Positions 54,289 through 63,999 of a stretch of 64,000 nucleotides of DNA are shown here, in pieces. Within the stretch, counting starts at the first letter, position 1. The number at the start of each line of letters is the position of its first letter. Origin of the DNA: Rhodospirillales bacterium (GTDB lineage Bacteria; Pseudomonadota; Alphaproteobacteria; Rhodospirillales; Casp-alpha2); contig JABMNT010000121.1 in the NCBI GenBank assembly GCA_013203595.1, positions 1-64,000 of the forward strand, written 5' to 3'. Made by a program: the position numbers and the translations under genes. Under the pieces are notes generated by a model. It ran no database searches, had not been told where the DNA came from, and saw nothing but the letters and a program-made list of their open reading frames with translations.

Positions 54289-55707
54289 TTATTTGCTGGC
54301 AGGCAGGGTGATATAAAATGTTGAGCCAACACCGACTTCCGATTCAAAGCCGATGGTCCCGCCCATGCCCTCGATCAGCGCCTTGCTGATCGACAGGCCC
54401 AGCCCGGTCCCCCCGTGTTTGCGGGTCGATGATGAATCGGCCTGGGTAAACTGATCGTAAATTTTCGATTTGAAGTCTTCGGGTATACCTTCCCCGTGAT
54501 CCCTGACTTTCACACGCACCTGTGGTCCGCTGTTTTCCACGGAAATTTCCACATCACCACCGGGATATGAAAACTTCGCCGCATTGGACATCAAATTATT
54601 GAGAACCTGTTCAAGCCGGTATTCATCGGCTTCTCCATAAATCGGCGTTCGCTGCTCCTGAAAGACAAATGTGACCGATTGCGCGCGCGCCAGCCCCTGA
54701 TTGTTGTTGACCGTACTCAACACCAGTTGGCAGATGTCATGGCGGCCGGTTTTCAACTCCAGGCGCCCGGAAAGGATACGTTCAAAGTCCAGCAATTCGT
54801 TGACCAGGCGGAGCAGGGCTTCGTTGTTTCGCTTGGCAATGACGATGAGATCCCGTGCCTCCTCAGTCATATTTTCCGGTAAAAATGATTGCAGTAATCC
54901 AAGACTTCCCAGCGATGAGGTCAACGGCGTGCGCAGTTCATGGCTCATGGCCGCCAAAAATTCGGATTTCGCCTGGTTGGCGGCTTCCGCCTGCTGTTTG
55001 GCTTCGTTAAGCGCTTCCGTTCGCTCTTCCACCAGACTTTGCAGATTCTGCTCATATTTGAACTGCAGGTCCTGCATTTCATTAAACTGCGAGATCAGGA
55101 CGCCGATTTCGTCGCCCCGGTTCCAGGCAACGGCCGGTCGACTGCCATCGCTGGTGTGTATTTGAAAGGCATCCATCAGCCGGCCCAGGGGTTTGCCGAT
55201 AAAGCGGTAGTGGGCGAAATGCGCCCCGCCGACAAAGCTGACCAGCAGGATCAGGCACATAAGGGCATCAGACTTGAGCCGGTCCACGGATTCCCGGACA
55301 ATGACCTGGTCGGTCATTTCAATTTCCAGGCTGCCAACCCGCACGAACCCGTCGTTACTGATGAAATTTATGCGGGTGGATTTTGTCAGTGCCGGATTTT
55401 CCGGATCCATCGGCCCGTATTTGTCGATGACGTTTCCACCGGGGTCACGGACGATAACCCGCAGGACTTCCTCGTTGGAAATCGTCGAGGCCAGTATCAA
55501 TTTGATCTGGTCTTTGTCTTTCTGAAAAACCGGCCCCGCCAGAATGAGAGACTGGCTGGCAACTGTTCGCGCCAGTTTTTGCGCCAGTTGCCGTTTCGCT
55601 ACGCCAAACTCAATCCATTCGTAGCTGCCGACCACGATGACCGATATGATCAATGTGATCGAAATAACATAAGCAAGAAAATTCCGGGTTAGCTTTCGGG
55701 TTCTCAC
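54289..55707 (-). CDS. sensor histidine kinase
   Basis: 472 aa. Helix 1 (about 11-29), a roughly 110-residue extracytoplasmic domain, helix 2 (about 148-164), HAMP-like linker, coiled coil, dimerisation box FLAAMSHELRTPL with phospho-acceptor H256, N box NLMSNAAKFS, G1 RDHGEGIPE and G2 GTGLGLSISKALIE. No receiver domain. A cognate response regulator is not adjacent. The GTG start overlaps the stop of the periplasmic YHS gene by one base, suggesting the YHS protein helps sense the signal. Confidence 0.92.
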   Translation of the reverse strand: MRTRKLTRNFLAYVISITLIISVIVVGSYEWIEFGVAKRQLAQKLARTVASQSLILAGPVFQKDKDQIKLILASTISNEEVLRVIVRDPGGNVIDKYGPMDPENPALTKSTRINFISNDGFVRVGSLEIEMTDQVIVRESVDRLKSDALMCLILLVSFVGGAHFAHYRFIGKPLGRLMDAFQIHTSDGSRPAVAWNRGDEIGVLISQFNEMQDLQFKYEQNLQSLVEERTEALNEAKQQAEAANQAKSEFLAAMSHELRTPLTSSLGSLGLLQSFLPENMTEEARDLIVIAKRNNEALLRLVNELLDFERILSGRLELKTGRHDICQLVLSTVNNNQGLARAQSVTFVFQEQRTPIYGEADEYRLEQVLNNLMSNAAKFSYPGGDVEISVENSGPQVRVKVRDHGEGIPEDFKSKIYDQFTQADSSSTRKHGGTGLGLSISKALIEGMGGTIGFESEVGVGSTFYITLPASK

Positions 55708-56198
55708 TAGAGATCATTTGCCGGTACATGCTTAATTTTCGGCCAGGTCCTGTTGCCAATCTCGATATTTTTTTCCAGATTATCTTCCCAGATCAAACGC
55801 GTGCCCTTGTCGAGTTGGAAGAACAGGACATTGTTTACAATGCGCCAGGCATCCGGTGCATTATCAAACTTCTTGCCCAGAACAACCCCGTAAGCACAAT
55901 AGCCCCCGTAGGCGGGAATGTACTTTTGCGGCATCGCCTTGAACTGTTTCTGGTTTTCGGCACTGACAAAACTGTATTTCGCACCCTCGAAAACCGTGAC
56001 ATAGGAATCAACCCCTTTTTTCGGGCCATCCTTATCAAAATAGGAAACAACATCGTAGCCGTTGGCAACAAAGCCATCTGCGTTGACATTGATTTCAACA
56101 AGACCGGCAGCCCGCGCCCCACTCGGTGAAAAACCGAACATCAAACAGACAACGGCAACATATACGAGAGAATTCAAAGTTCTTACAGGTATAGACAT
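55707..56198 (-). CDS. exported YHS-domain protein
   Basis: 163 aa with signal peptide (MSIPVRTLNSLVYVAVVCLMFGF, cleavage near ARA-AG). YHS family features: GYDVVSYF, AKYSFVSAENQKQFKAMPQKYIPAYGGYCAYG. YHS domains bind metals such as copper or are found with metal transporters. Co-transcribed with the histidine kinase, so it may be its periplasmic co-sensor or target (inference). Confidence 0.88.
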   Translation of the reverse strand: MSIPVRTLNSLVYVAVVCLMFGFSPSGARAAGLVEINVNADGFVANGYDVVSYFDKDGPKKGVDSYVTVFEGAKYSFVSAENQKQFKAMPQKYIPAYGGYCAYGVVLGKKFDNAPDAWRIVNNVLFFQLDKGTRLIWEDNLEKNIEIGNRTWPKIKHVPANDL

Positions 56199-56371
56199 AA
56201 CACACCTTTCCGCACACGCAGATTAAATGGCTGTAGCCAAACCTGACCAGCCAGGATGACGACTGAATACTATTATCACCAGCCGGTTTTGAATTGTAAA
56301 TGAATCACAACCTAACAGTTATGAACGGATGTAACCACTTATGCGGGATATCTGCGTTAAATTAGTGCTTT

Positions 56372-56794
56372 TCATGCTGGCTGGGCGACGGAAACAATCA
56401 CTTCACCGGTTGCCGGATCAACGCTAACAGTATCGCCGGTTATTATCCGGGCCGTAATATTGACGTCGAACCGATCGACCAGGGCGATCCCGCCAAAAGC
56501 CGCACCCTGGGCAATGATCGGGTTGGCATAGTTCAGCAGCAAGGCTGCAGGCGCCATCCCCCGTGACGCCATTTCGTGCAACATCCAGGCGGTGGCGACG
56601 CCGCCCTTTGCAATATTAAGGACCAGGATTTTCCCCACATAGGCTTGCCCGAACAGTTTGTGGGCCGGGCGGGAAAACACGCCCTCGATCCGGTTCAGGT
56701 CGTAGCGCGCACTGAAATTATCATCGGCAACAAGCGCCAGGCCAGTGGCTTTCGGCCCGATTCCTGGGTGGCCCTGGATCAACACGCTATTCAT
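56372..56794 (-). CDS. aconitase X small (swivelling, DUF126) subunit
   Basis: 140 aa. DUF126/AcnX swivel-domain features: GPKATGLALV, FSRPAHKLFGQAYVGKILVL, GGVATAWML, and IVDRFDVN-like ALVDRFDVNITARIITGDTVSVD. It completes the active site of the large AcnX subunit; both genes share ATGA. Last gene of the long minus-strand operon. Confidence 0.9.
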   Translation of the reverse strand: MNSVLIQGHPGIGPKATGLALVADDNFSARYDLNRIEGVFSRPAHKLFGQAYVGKILVLNIAKGGVATAWMLHEMASRGMAPAALLLNYANPIIAQGAAFGGIALVDRFDVNITARIITGDTVSVDPATGEVIVSVAQPA

Positions 56795-58038
56795 CAGACG
56801 ATCCGCCCAGCGATTGCAGACGCGACACAGCGTTCCATGTCGGCAAGCATGGGCTCGTAGCCATAGCCGCCGATGATATTCACCAGCTTGGCCGAATTGG
56901 TCATCAGCCGTTTCCAGCCGTTAGCTTCGCCCAGTTCACGCGCATGCATCTGGTAGAAACAAACTCCTTCCATCAGGATGGCGCCTGACTTCGAGATCCT
57001 GGCGTCCAGTCCCATGCGTTCGGCGGCGCGTTTGTTTTCCGGGCTGGTTGCGATAAGCAATGAAACATCGGCATGGATCTGCTGGCCTTGCAGCAAGCCG
57101 GCCAATCGGTCCAGTTCGAACAGCGACAACTGCGGGGCCGCAAACACCACCACATCCAGAGCGTCGTCCGGCATCGCGTAGCTGGCAAAAAAATCAGTGA
57201 TGTCTTTGGCTTTGATGGCCCGGGCAGGCGGAACAGGGTTGGCAAATACAGTCGCCAGATCCGGCGCCTCCGGGGTCACACCGATCATGTGGAACAAGGC
57301 CGTTGAGCCGAAGCTGGCCATGGCTGCGCCAAAATGTTTGAGATCGTCGGAACCGGGCGGGCTGGTTATGCCATCGAGCACGGGAACGTCGTAGTAAGAT
57401 CCCATTTCACGGCCAATAAAGCCCCCCAATGCCCCCCACTGGCTCCAGTCTGTGGGTTGCTGTTCAACCCGGAACAGGCGTGTGCCCCGTCGCATTTCAT
57501 CCAGGTGAAAGCCATATCTCGGGGTCCGCCCGGTCAATGCCGCCGCCAGCGCCGATGGCCCGCCTTCATAATTGGTGCGCGCACCAAATACAGAGTTTGA
57601 ATAAATCACAACGCCGGTATCGCCCATCGCCAGATGCTCGCCGCGAACCGGTGGCAGGATGGTCTGATAATTGATACAGGTGTCGGTCATCAAGATACCC
57701 AGGGCCCGAAATGCCTGGTCGGCGCGGCGCTCCAGCTCGACATAGGCCGGATCGTGCCTGATCCGCTCGAAGGTGTTGAAATCAGCACCACGCGGATCCG
57801 TGATGGTCGGGATGCACACCCGGTTATCGGATTCCGGCTCCGCCGCCAGCTCTTCGAGAAAGCGAACCCCGGCTTCGCCGAGCGATTCCGTATCGGCCAT
57901 AATATGGGCCTGCACCACCTCAACAAAATCTTCCGCATCGAAAAACCGGCCGACCTGGATTTGCTGTTCGATGGCGCGCTGGCGGGCAGCGCCCATTTCA
58001 CCGGCACGCATGGCCTGTTCAAATGCGTTAAGTTTCAT
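56794..58038 (-). CDS. aconitase X catalytic (DUF521) subunit
   Basis: 414 aa of the AcnX family (DUF521): DTCINYQTILPPVRGEHLAMGDTGVVIYSNSVFGARTNYEGGPSALAAAL, IGVTPEAP, and GVCFYQ near the C terminus supply the conserved cysteines for an FeS cluster. Known AcnX activities are cis-3-hydroxy-L-proline dehydratase in bacteria and phosphomevalonate dehydratase in archaea. The usual hydroxyproline genes are absent, so another hydroxy acid or amino acid is possible. Operon with dehydrogenases and TRAP permeases. Confidence 0.92.
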   Translation of the reverse strand: MKLNAFEQAMRAGEMGAARQRAIEQQIQVGRFFDAEDFVEVVQAHIMADTESLGEAGVRFLEELAAEPESDNRVCIPTITDPRGADFNTFERIRHDPAYVELERRADQAFRALGILMTDTCINYQTILPPVRGEHLAMGDTGVVIYSNSVFGARTNYEGGPSALAAALTGRTPRYGFHLDEMRRGTRLFRVEQQPTDWSQWGALGGFIGREMGSYYDVPVLDGITSPPGSDDLKHFGAAMASFGSTALFHMIGVTPEAPDLATVFANPVPPARAIKAKDITDFFASYAMPDDALDVVVFAAPQLSLFELDRLAGLLQGQQIHADVSLLIATSPENKRAAERMGLDARISKSGAILMEGVCFYQMHARELGEANGWKRLMTNSAKLVNIIGGYGYEPMLADMERCVASAIAGRIV

Positions 58039-58155
58039 TTGATCCCCGGATCTCCGTCAGTGGTCGAGCTTAACCAATCGATCATATCAATTCAAAACCT
58101 GGCGGTGCCTTTCGCGGACGGAACATCACCTCACGCGAAACTTCGCTGACCCTGT

Positions 58156-58962
58156 TCAGATACCGGTTACCTGAAAATCATCGGCAATCGGCCAATGCAG
58201 ACCGGCCGAAGCACCGCCATCGACACGGATCACCTGGCCGGTCAAAAAGGCCGATGCCGACGACGCCAGAAAGAGTGCGGTTCCGATCATATCGACGGGC
58301 ACCCCCATGCGCTGCAACGGTGTCACAACCTTTCCCCATGCCTTCATGTTCGGGTCCGACCATAGTTTCTGGGTCAGGTCTGTGAGGATAAATCCCGGAG
58401 CCAGGGCGTTGACCCGCACACCATGAGGCCCCCATTCCGACGCCAGTCCACGGGTCATGGCACTGACGCCCGATTTGCTCATGGAATAGGGAACCACCTG
58501 ATGGATCGGTGCATTGGACGAAAGCGAATCAATATTGATCTGGCTGCCACTGCCCTGAGCGATCATCTGCCGGCCGACCCGGGTCGACAGCAGAAAGGTG
58601 CCGCGCAGGTTTATATTAAAGACAAAATCGTAGTCTTCGGCGGTAAATTCGGTGGCCGGTTTGCGAATATTCACGCCCGCAGAATTGACCAGGGTATCGA
58701 TGCGTCCGTATTTTTCGATGACCCGGTCGACACAGGCATTGATTGACGCTTCCTCGGCCACGTCACAGACAATACCTTCAACGGACCCCTTGCCCACATC
58801 CAGTTTTTCGGCGGTCGCGTCCAGAGTCTCCTGATGACGCCCGGTTATGACAACGGTGGCATCACGTTCGGCAAAAGCCTGGGCGATGGTTTCACCAATA
58901 CCCCGGCTGGCACCGGAAACCAGGACGACACTTTCGCTGACATCAAATATATTCTCAACCAT
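58156..58962 (-). CDS. SDR family oxidoreductase
   Basis: 268-aa classical short-chain dehydrogenase: GASRGIGETIAQAF, LVNSAGVNIRKP, the catalytic Ser in INIDSLSSNAP, YSMSKSG, and LAPGFILTDLT. Resembles gluconate 5-dehydrogenase-type enzymes that interconvert hydroxy and keto acids. Within the AcnX operon, 13 bp after the Gfo/Idh/MocA gene. Confidence 0.92.
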   Translation of the reverse strand: MVENIFDVSESVVLVSGASRGIGETIAQAFAERDATVVITGRHQETLDATAEKLDVGKGSVEGIVCDVAEEASINACVDRVIEKYGRIDTLVNSAGVNIRKPATEFTAEDYDFVFNINLRGTFLLSTRVGRQMIAQGSGSQINIDSLSSNAPIHQVVPYSMSKSGVSAMTRGLASEWGPHGVRVNALAPGFILTDLTQKLWSDPNMKAWGKVVTPLQRMGVPVDMIGTALFLASSASAFLTGQVIRVDGGASAGLHWPIADDFQVTGI

Positions 58963-58975
58963 TCACTTTTCCTTT

Positions 58976-59986
58976 TTAAACGTCGACCCACTGGCCGGTT
59001 TTACCGGCTCTGAAAACCGCATCGATGACCCGCATATTGGCAATCGAGTTTTCCAGCGAAACGGTTACCGGCCCGCCATCGCGAATCGCCCGCGACAACA
59101 ATTCACCCTGGACCGTGTACTGGTCGTTGACCGGAAACTCCTCGGTTTTAATGCCGGTGCCAAAATTGTCCTGCCCATCATCAATGAAGATCCGGCACGG
59201 CCGGTCATTGGGCGCATTGAACGGGATTTCCACCTCAATCCGGCCTTTGGTGCCGACAAAGTTCATGCGCTGGCGCAGGGCCATTTGCGTTGAACACATC
59301 CAGGTTGCCTGGACCCCATTGGGAAAGGTCATGATGGCCGAGGTCAGCCGGTCGGTTTTCATGACCGGGTCGCGGTCGATAACCGCCGCCAGCCGGTCGG
59401 GTTCCTGTTCGGTGACCATCCGTGATGTGGTGATCAGATAGCAGCCGATATCATAGATGCCGCCGCCACCGATATCGGCCATGTTGCGGATATTATCCGG
59501 ATCATCATTGAAATAGCTGAACATGCCCTGAATTGCCCGCAACTCACCAATGGCCCCGGTTTTGACCAGTTCAACAACCCGCAGCCACTGAGGGCTCTGA
59601 CGCACCATAAAGGCTTCTTCGACAATTTTCCCCGTGCGCCGGCTGACGTCGATCAATTGCTCCGCCTCGGCCGCGTCCAGGGCAATCGGCTTTTCGCACA
59701 ACACGTGCTTGCCCGCTTCCATAGCCTGAATGGTCACCGGCACATGCAGGTGATTGGGCAGCGGGTTATAGACCGCTTCAACGTCAGGATCGGCCAGCAG
59801 TTCCGCGTAGGAACCATAGGCTTTCGGGATCCCCAGTTCATCCGCATAGGCCTGGGCCGCCGAAAGATCCCGCGATGCAATGGCCGAGACAAACACATCC
59901 GGGCTTTTCATCATTGCCGGCACCACATGCACGCGGCCGATTTTGGCCGTGCTGATTATCCCCCAATTGACAGGCTTGCTCATCAT
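58976..59986 (-). CDS. Gfo/Idh/MocA family oxidoreductase
   Basis: 336 aa. Rossmann start GIISTAKIGRVHVVPAM (the GIIST variant seen in xylose/dihydrodiol-dehydrogenase-like members), VLCEKPIALDA (E-K-P), and DIGGGGIYDIGCYLI with conserved Asp. NAD(P)-dependent oxidation of a sugar or related polyol. ATG 59986 or 59983. Confidence 0.9.
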   Translation of the reverse strand: MMSKPVNWGIISTAKIGRVHVVPAMMKSPDVFVSAIASRDLSAAQAYADELGIPKAYGSYAELLADPDVEAVYNPLPNHLHVPVTIQAMEAGKHVLCEKPIALDAAEAEQLIDVSRRTGKIVEEAFMVRQSPQWLRVVELVKTGAIGELRAIQGMFSYFNDDPDNIRNMADIGGGGIYDIGCYLITTSRMVTEQEPDRLAAVIDRDPVMKTDRLTSAIMTFPNGVQATWMCSTQMALRQRMNFVGTKGRIEVEIPFNAPNDRPCRIFIDDGQDNFGTGIKTEEFPVNDQYTVQGELLSRAIRDGGPVTVSLENSIANMRVIDAVFRAGKTGQWVDV

Positions 59987-60076
59987 TTCTCTCCCATAAC
60001 ACGATAGTTTTAACGATTACCGCGTACCATAAGTGGGAGAAAGTCAGATAACCAGAAATTTCACAAATTGACGGGG

Positions 60077-60958
60077 TTAGCGTTTCAGATCAGCCATGTG
60101 TTCAAGCAGACGACAGACAACAGCCGTATCCTGTTTCCTGAAGCCAGCCTCAAGGGCGGCGTTATAGAGGGCTGTGGAGGTATCGAAAAGCGGTGTCATC
60201 GTGCCATGGCGGCGGGCAAAATCACCAATTATATCGAGATCCTTCTGCCAGACATCCATTTTCATGCCTGCGTCATCATAGGTTTGCTCGACCATCACCG
60301 GACCGCGCACTTCAAACATCCGCGACGAGCCAGCCCCGTCACCGATCACCTTCAGGATCGCATTGGCATCAAGGCCCGATTTCATGCCCAGAACCAGGGC
60401 TTCCGCAGCCGCCACATTATGGATCGCCACCAGCAGGTTGGCGACAAACTTCATGCGACTGCCGTTACCGAAAGCACCCACATAATGGCACGAGCGGGCA
60501 ATCATCCCGAACACCGGCCGGGCTTTTTCAAAGCCGGCCTCACTGCCACTGGCATATATCGAAATGTCCTTGCTGATCGCCTGTTTACCGGTACCGCTGA
60601 TCGGCGCATCCAGCATGTCGATCCCGGATTTTTGCAAAATCTCGAAAGCGGCTTCCTTGTCCTCGATCCGCAGGGTCGACAATTCGACCACAACCCGGTC
60701 CCCGGCCCCGGCTTCGTCGATCCCGCCGGCACCACCGATCACCGCAGCCAGCGCGCCGGGCGACGGCAGCGACGTCAGAATGACGTCAGCAGCCAGCGCC
60801 ACATCCTTCGCAGATGAGGCGATTTCGATCCCCTGGTGACCCAGTTCCGCACAGATCCCGGGGTCAATATCATAGCCGACGACATCAGCCCCCGCCGCCA
60901 CCAGATTGCGGGCAATGGCACCACCCATTATCCCCAGACCAATAACACCGACCGACAT
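60077..60958 (-). CDS. 3-hydroxyisobutyrate dehydrogenase family oxidoreductase
   Basis: 293 aa. VIGLGIMGGAIARNL (NAD site), LDAPISGTGKQA (substrate loop), and the catalytic Lys in GNGSRMKFVANLLVA. Beta-hydroxyacid dehydrogenase such as tartronate-semialdehyde or hydroxyisobutyrate type, acting on a 3-hydroxy acid. Operon member between the quinone oxidoreductase and Gfo genes. Confidence 0.91.
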   Translation of the reverse strand: MSVGVIGLGIMGGAIARNLVAAGADVVGYDIDPGICAELGHQGIEIASSAKDVALAADVILTSLPSPGALAAVIGGAGGIDEAGAGDRVVVELSTLRIEDKEAAFEILQKSGIDMLDAPISGTGKQAISKDISIYASGSEAGFEKARPVFGMIARSCHYVGAFGNGSRMKFVANLLVAIHNVAAAEALVLGMKSGLDANAILKVIGDGAGSSRMFEVRGPVMVEQTYDDAGMKMDVWQKDLDIIGDFARRHGTMTPLFDTSTALYNAALEAGFRKQDTAVVCRLLEHMADLKR

Positions 60959-60985
60959 TTTATTACCCTCCCGCGACGAAAAGAC

Positions 60986-61963
60986 TTATGGCAAAAGCAC
61001 ACTGGAGCCGGTGGTTAAGCCCATTTCCAGATCACGATGGGCCTTGGCCACCTGGTCGAAGGGGTAGCGCTGATTGATGTTTACGCTGAGCACCCCGTTT
61101 TCAATATGGTGAAAGACCGCATTGGCCGACATCTCCAGGTCTTCGCGCGATGCCGTATAGGTGACCAGCGTCGGCCGGGTGAAATAGAGAGAACCGGCTT
61201 TCTGCAGGGTTGATGGGGCGACCGCCGGCGCCTCACCGGTTACCGAGCCAAAGGACACAAAATAGCCGCGCGGGGCTAATGACTGCAGCGAGGCATCAAA
61301 GCTCGCCGCTCCGATCGGATCATAGACAACCGGCACCCCGGCACCGCCGGTTATCTCCTTGACCCGTGCCGCAATATCTTCGGTTTTGCGGTCAATGGCG
61401 TGGCTATAGCCATTGTTCAGGGCAATCGCACATTTGTCGGCACCCCCAGCCACGCCGATCATGACCGCCCCCATATGCCTGCCCCATTGTCCGGCCAGTT
61501 GACCGACACCACCGGAGGCCGCGTGGAACAGAACCATTTCGCCTGCTTTGACCGGATAAGTCCGGTTCAGCAGGTATTCAGCGGTCATCCCTTTCAACAT
61601 AACTGAGGCGGCGACCTCGTCAGATATCGCATCGGGTATTTTGACCAGACGGGCCGCCGGGTACAGGCGATGGGACGCATAGGACCCCGGCGGGCCACCG
61701 GCATAAACCACCCGGTCGCCGGGTTTTACAGCGGTTACACCGGGCCCGGTTTCCAGCACCACGCCGGCCGCTTCCGAGCCGAGACCGCTGGGCAGCTGCA
61801 TGGGATACTGGCCACCCCGGTGATAGATATCGATAAAATTCAGACCGATCGCCGTATGTTCAATCAATGCCTGTCCGTCTCCGGGTGCCGCCACCTCAAC
61901 ATCGACGATTTCAAGGACCGACGGGGCTCCCTGGGTTTTGAATATGACGGCCTGGGCTTTCAT
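60986..61963 (-). CDS. quinone oxidoreductase-like MDR protein
   Basis: 325-aa zinc-free MDR enzyme: GSEAAGVVLETGPGVTAVKPGDRV, FHAASGGVGQLAGQWGRHMGA (NADPH site), YDPIGAASFDASLQSLAPRG. Qor/zeta-crystallin branch; reduces quinones or enones with NADPH. In the AcnX operon it could remove an enone intermediate (inference). Confidence 0.91.
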   Translation of the reverse strand: MKAQAVIFKTQGAPSVLEIVDVEVAAPGDGQALIEHTAIGLNFIDIYHRGGQYPMQLPSGLGSEAAGVVLETGPGVTAVKPGDRVVYAGGPPGSYASHRLYPAARLVKIPDAISDEVAASVMLKGMTAEYLLNRTYPVKAGEMVLFHAASGGVGQLAGQWGRHMGAVMIGVAGGADKCAIALNNGYSHAIDRKTEDIAARVKEITGGAGVPVVYDPIGAASFDASLQSLAPRGYFVSFGSVTGEAPAVAPSTLQKAGSLYFTRPTLVTYTASREDLEMSANAVFHHIENGVLSVNINQRYPFDQVAKAHRDLEMGLTTGSSVLLP

Positions 61964-61995
61964 GAGGTTCTCCTGATTTTGGTTCGGAATTGCGC

Positions 61996-63360
61996 CTAGA
62001 AGAGCAATCGGGGAAGGTAGGTGGCAATTTCCGGAAAGATGACGATCGACACCATACAGATCAGCATGATGATCCAGTAGGGGGTCGAGCTTTTGAATAT
62101 GGTCATGACACTGACATCCGGATCAATCTCCTGGATCGACGCCTTGACCGTATAAACCAGCAATCCGAACGGCGGTGTCAGCAACCCGGCCTCGATGGCA
62201 ATAATACCGATGATGGCAAAGGCGATCGGATCGTACCCGATCTTGACGGCGATGGGCGCAAAGATCGCGGCCGTCAACAGCATGATGGATATGGAATCGA
62301 TGACCATGCCAAGGGCAAACCAGATCCCGACCATAATCGATATGACCATCCATGGCTCCAGGCCGGAGTCGACAAAAACCCCCTCGATGGCATTGGCCAG
62401 ACCGGTCATGGCGAGGGTCCGTGAATAGAGCGCAGCGGTCACCAGCAACAGCAGGATCGGTGCAGAGGTGCGCCCGACAAGCAATATGGAATCAATAATG
62501 TCACGCAAGCGCATGCCTTTGATAATCCCCAGCGCCAGGCCGATCAGTGCGCCCGCCCCGGCCCCTTCGGTCGGCGTGAAAACACCGAACCAGATACCGC
62601 CGAGAACCGCGACGATGACAGTGACAATACCCGCCAGACTGATCAGGAACTGCCCGGTGGAGACGTCTTCGATATCAGCCATGGCCTCGGCATCACGGGC
62701 CGAAGGTGCCTGTCCGTCAACGAAACCCACAGTCGACGGGCGGAAAACAGCGGCCGCCAGAACATAGATCATAAACATACCGGCCAGCAGCAGACCGGGA
62801 ATAACGCCGGCCGCAAATATCTGACCAATGGACTGTTCGGTCAGAATGCCCCAGACGATCATCAGCACGGACGGCGGTATCAGCATGCCTAGGCAGCTCG
62901 ACCCGGCGACGGTGCCCAGGGCAAACCCCCGGTGATAGCCATAACGCTTCATTTCCGGATAGGCGATCCGGGAAAACGCCGCCGCGGATGCGATACTGAC
63001 ACCGGTTACAAAGGAAAACAGCGCGTTGCCGATAATCGTCGCAATCGCCAGCCGGCCCGGCAGCCGATGCAGCAGTCGGTTTATGCCGCGATAGACATCG
63101 GTGACCACACCTGATTTGCCAATAAATTCACCCATCAGCATAAACAGCGGAATGACCGCAAAAATATAGGCCCGAATGGCCTCGTAGGCGGTTGCCGCCA
63201 GCATGCTCTGGACTGTGGCAAAGGCGTAGGAATCGGCACCCGTTACCAGGAAGATGCCAAGCGCGCTGGTCATTCCAAGGGCAATGGCAATATGGACGCC
63301 AATCGCCACCAGGACAACCAGGCTGACGATCAGCAGAATAGCGGTATTGGATTCAAACAA
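61996..63360 (-). CDS. TRAP transporter large permease (DctM)
   Basis: 454 aa. VIPLFMLMGEFIGKSG, GVSIASAAAFSRIAYPEMKRYGY, GTVAGSSCLGMLIPPSVLMIVWGI, TPTEGAGAGALIGL and LLTPPFGLLVYTVK are DctM signatures across about twelve helices. It imports the substrate for the downstream AcnX/dehydrogenase genes with the small subunit 30 bp upstream. Confidence 0.94.
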   Translation of the reverse strand: MFESNTAILLIVSLVVLVAIGVHIAIALGMTSALGIFLVTGADSYAFATVQSMLAATAYEAIRAYIFAVIPLFMLMGEFIGKSGVVTDVYRGINRLLHRLPGRLAIATIIGNALFSFVTGVSIASAAAFSRIAYPEMKRYGYHRGFALGTVAGSSCLGMLIPPSVLMIVWGILTEQSIGQIFAAGVIPGLLLAGMFMIYVLAAAVFRPSTVGFVDGQAPSARDAEAMADIEDVSTGQFLISLAGIVTVIVAVLGGIWFGVFTPTEGAGAGALIGLALGIIKGMRLRDIIDSILLVGRTSAPILLLLVTAALYSRTLAMTGLANAIEGVFVDSGLEPWMVISIMVGIWFALGMVIDSISIMLLTAAIFAPIAVKIGYDPIAFAIIGIIAIEAGLLTPPFGLLVYTVKASIQEIDPDVSVMTIFKSSTPYWIIMLICMVSIVIFPEIATYLPRLLF

Positions 63361-63390
63361 TGGACTGATCTTTCGTGTTGCTGAATGGAA

Positions 63391-63915
63391 TTAAGGGGTT
63401 TTGGAGCCCGCAGCCGCTTCGGAATCCAACAATTCCGGTTTAAATATATCGATATAGGCCATAACCAGATAATTGACCAAAGCCAGGGCACTGCCGGCAA
63501 TAACCGTCCAGCGCGCCGGCCACGACGGCACGTGCAACGCACCTTCGCCTTCAAACTCACCTTCCACATAGGAAAGAATGCTTTCTTCCCAGCCACCGGT
63601 GATAATCATCAAAAAGAAGGCCGCCCCCAGCAGATAGCCGATGGCCAGAAGGACTCGCTGGACCGGGACCGGCAACAGAAGCACCAGAAAATCGGCCTTC
63701 AGCATGGAGCCGCTGCGAATGGCATAGCCGACCTGCAAAAAAACCACGATCACGATAGACGCCGAGACGATTTCAGCGACCCCGTAAATCGGCGTATCGA
63801 AAACCGTCCGGCCGATGATGGCCGCCATCACCAGAAAGGCGAGGCCAAAGGTCCAGGTAGCGGCGACGACCATCAGAAATTTCGACAAACGATCACTGAA
63901 CGTAATGAGCGACAT
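63391..63915 (-). CDS. TRAP transporter small permease (DctQ)
   Basis: 174-aa four-helix DctQ protein (FLMVVAATWTFGLAFLVMAAIIGRTVFDTPIYGVAEIV, YAIRSGSMLKADFLV). First gene of the operon inside the window; the binding-protein gene should lie just past the right edge, because a terminator on the same strand occupies 63955-63999. Confidence 0.9.
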   Translation of the reverse strand: MSLITFSDRLSKFLMVVAATWTFGLAFLVMAAIIGRTVFDTPIYGVAEIVSASIVIVVFLQVGYAIRSGSMLKADFLVLLLPVPVQRVLLAIGYLLGAAFFLMIITGGWEESILSYVEGEFEGEGALHVPSWPARWTVIAGSALALVNYLVMAYIDIFKPELLDSEAAAGSKTP

Positions 63916-63954
63916 GGTGTATCCTCTATGCGTTGAGCCGTAGGAATATCAAAC

Positions 63955-63999
63955 GAAAAACAGTCCGGCTGGAATCACGGATCTTCCGATTCCAGCCGG
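63955..63999 (-). terminator. rho-independent terminator upstream of dctQ at window edge
   Basis: CCGGCTGGAATC (63965-63976) and GATTCCAGCCGG (63988-63999) form a perfect 12-bp stem. On the minus strand it is followed by ACTG and a T-run (63960-63956). It most likely ends a binding-protein gene lying beyond 64,000. Confidence 0.85.
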
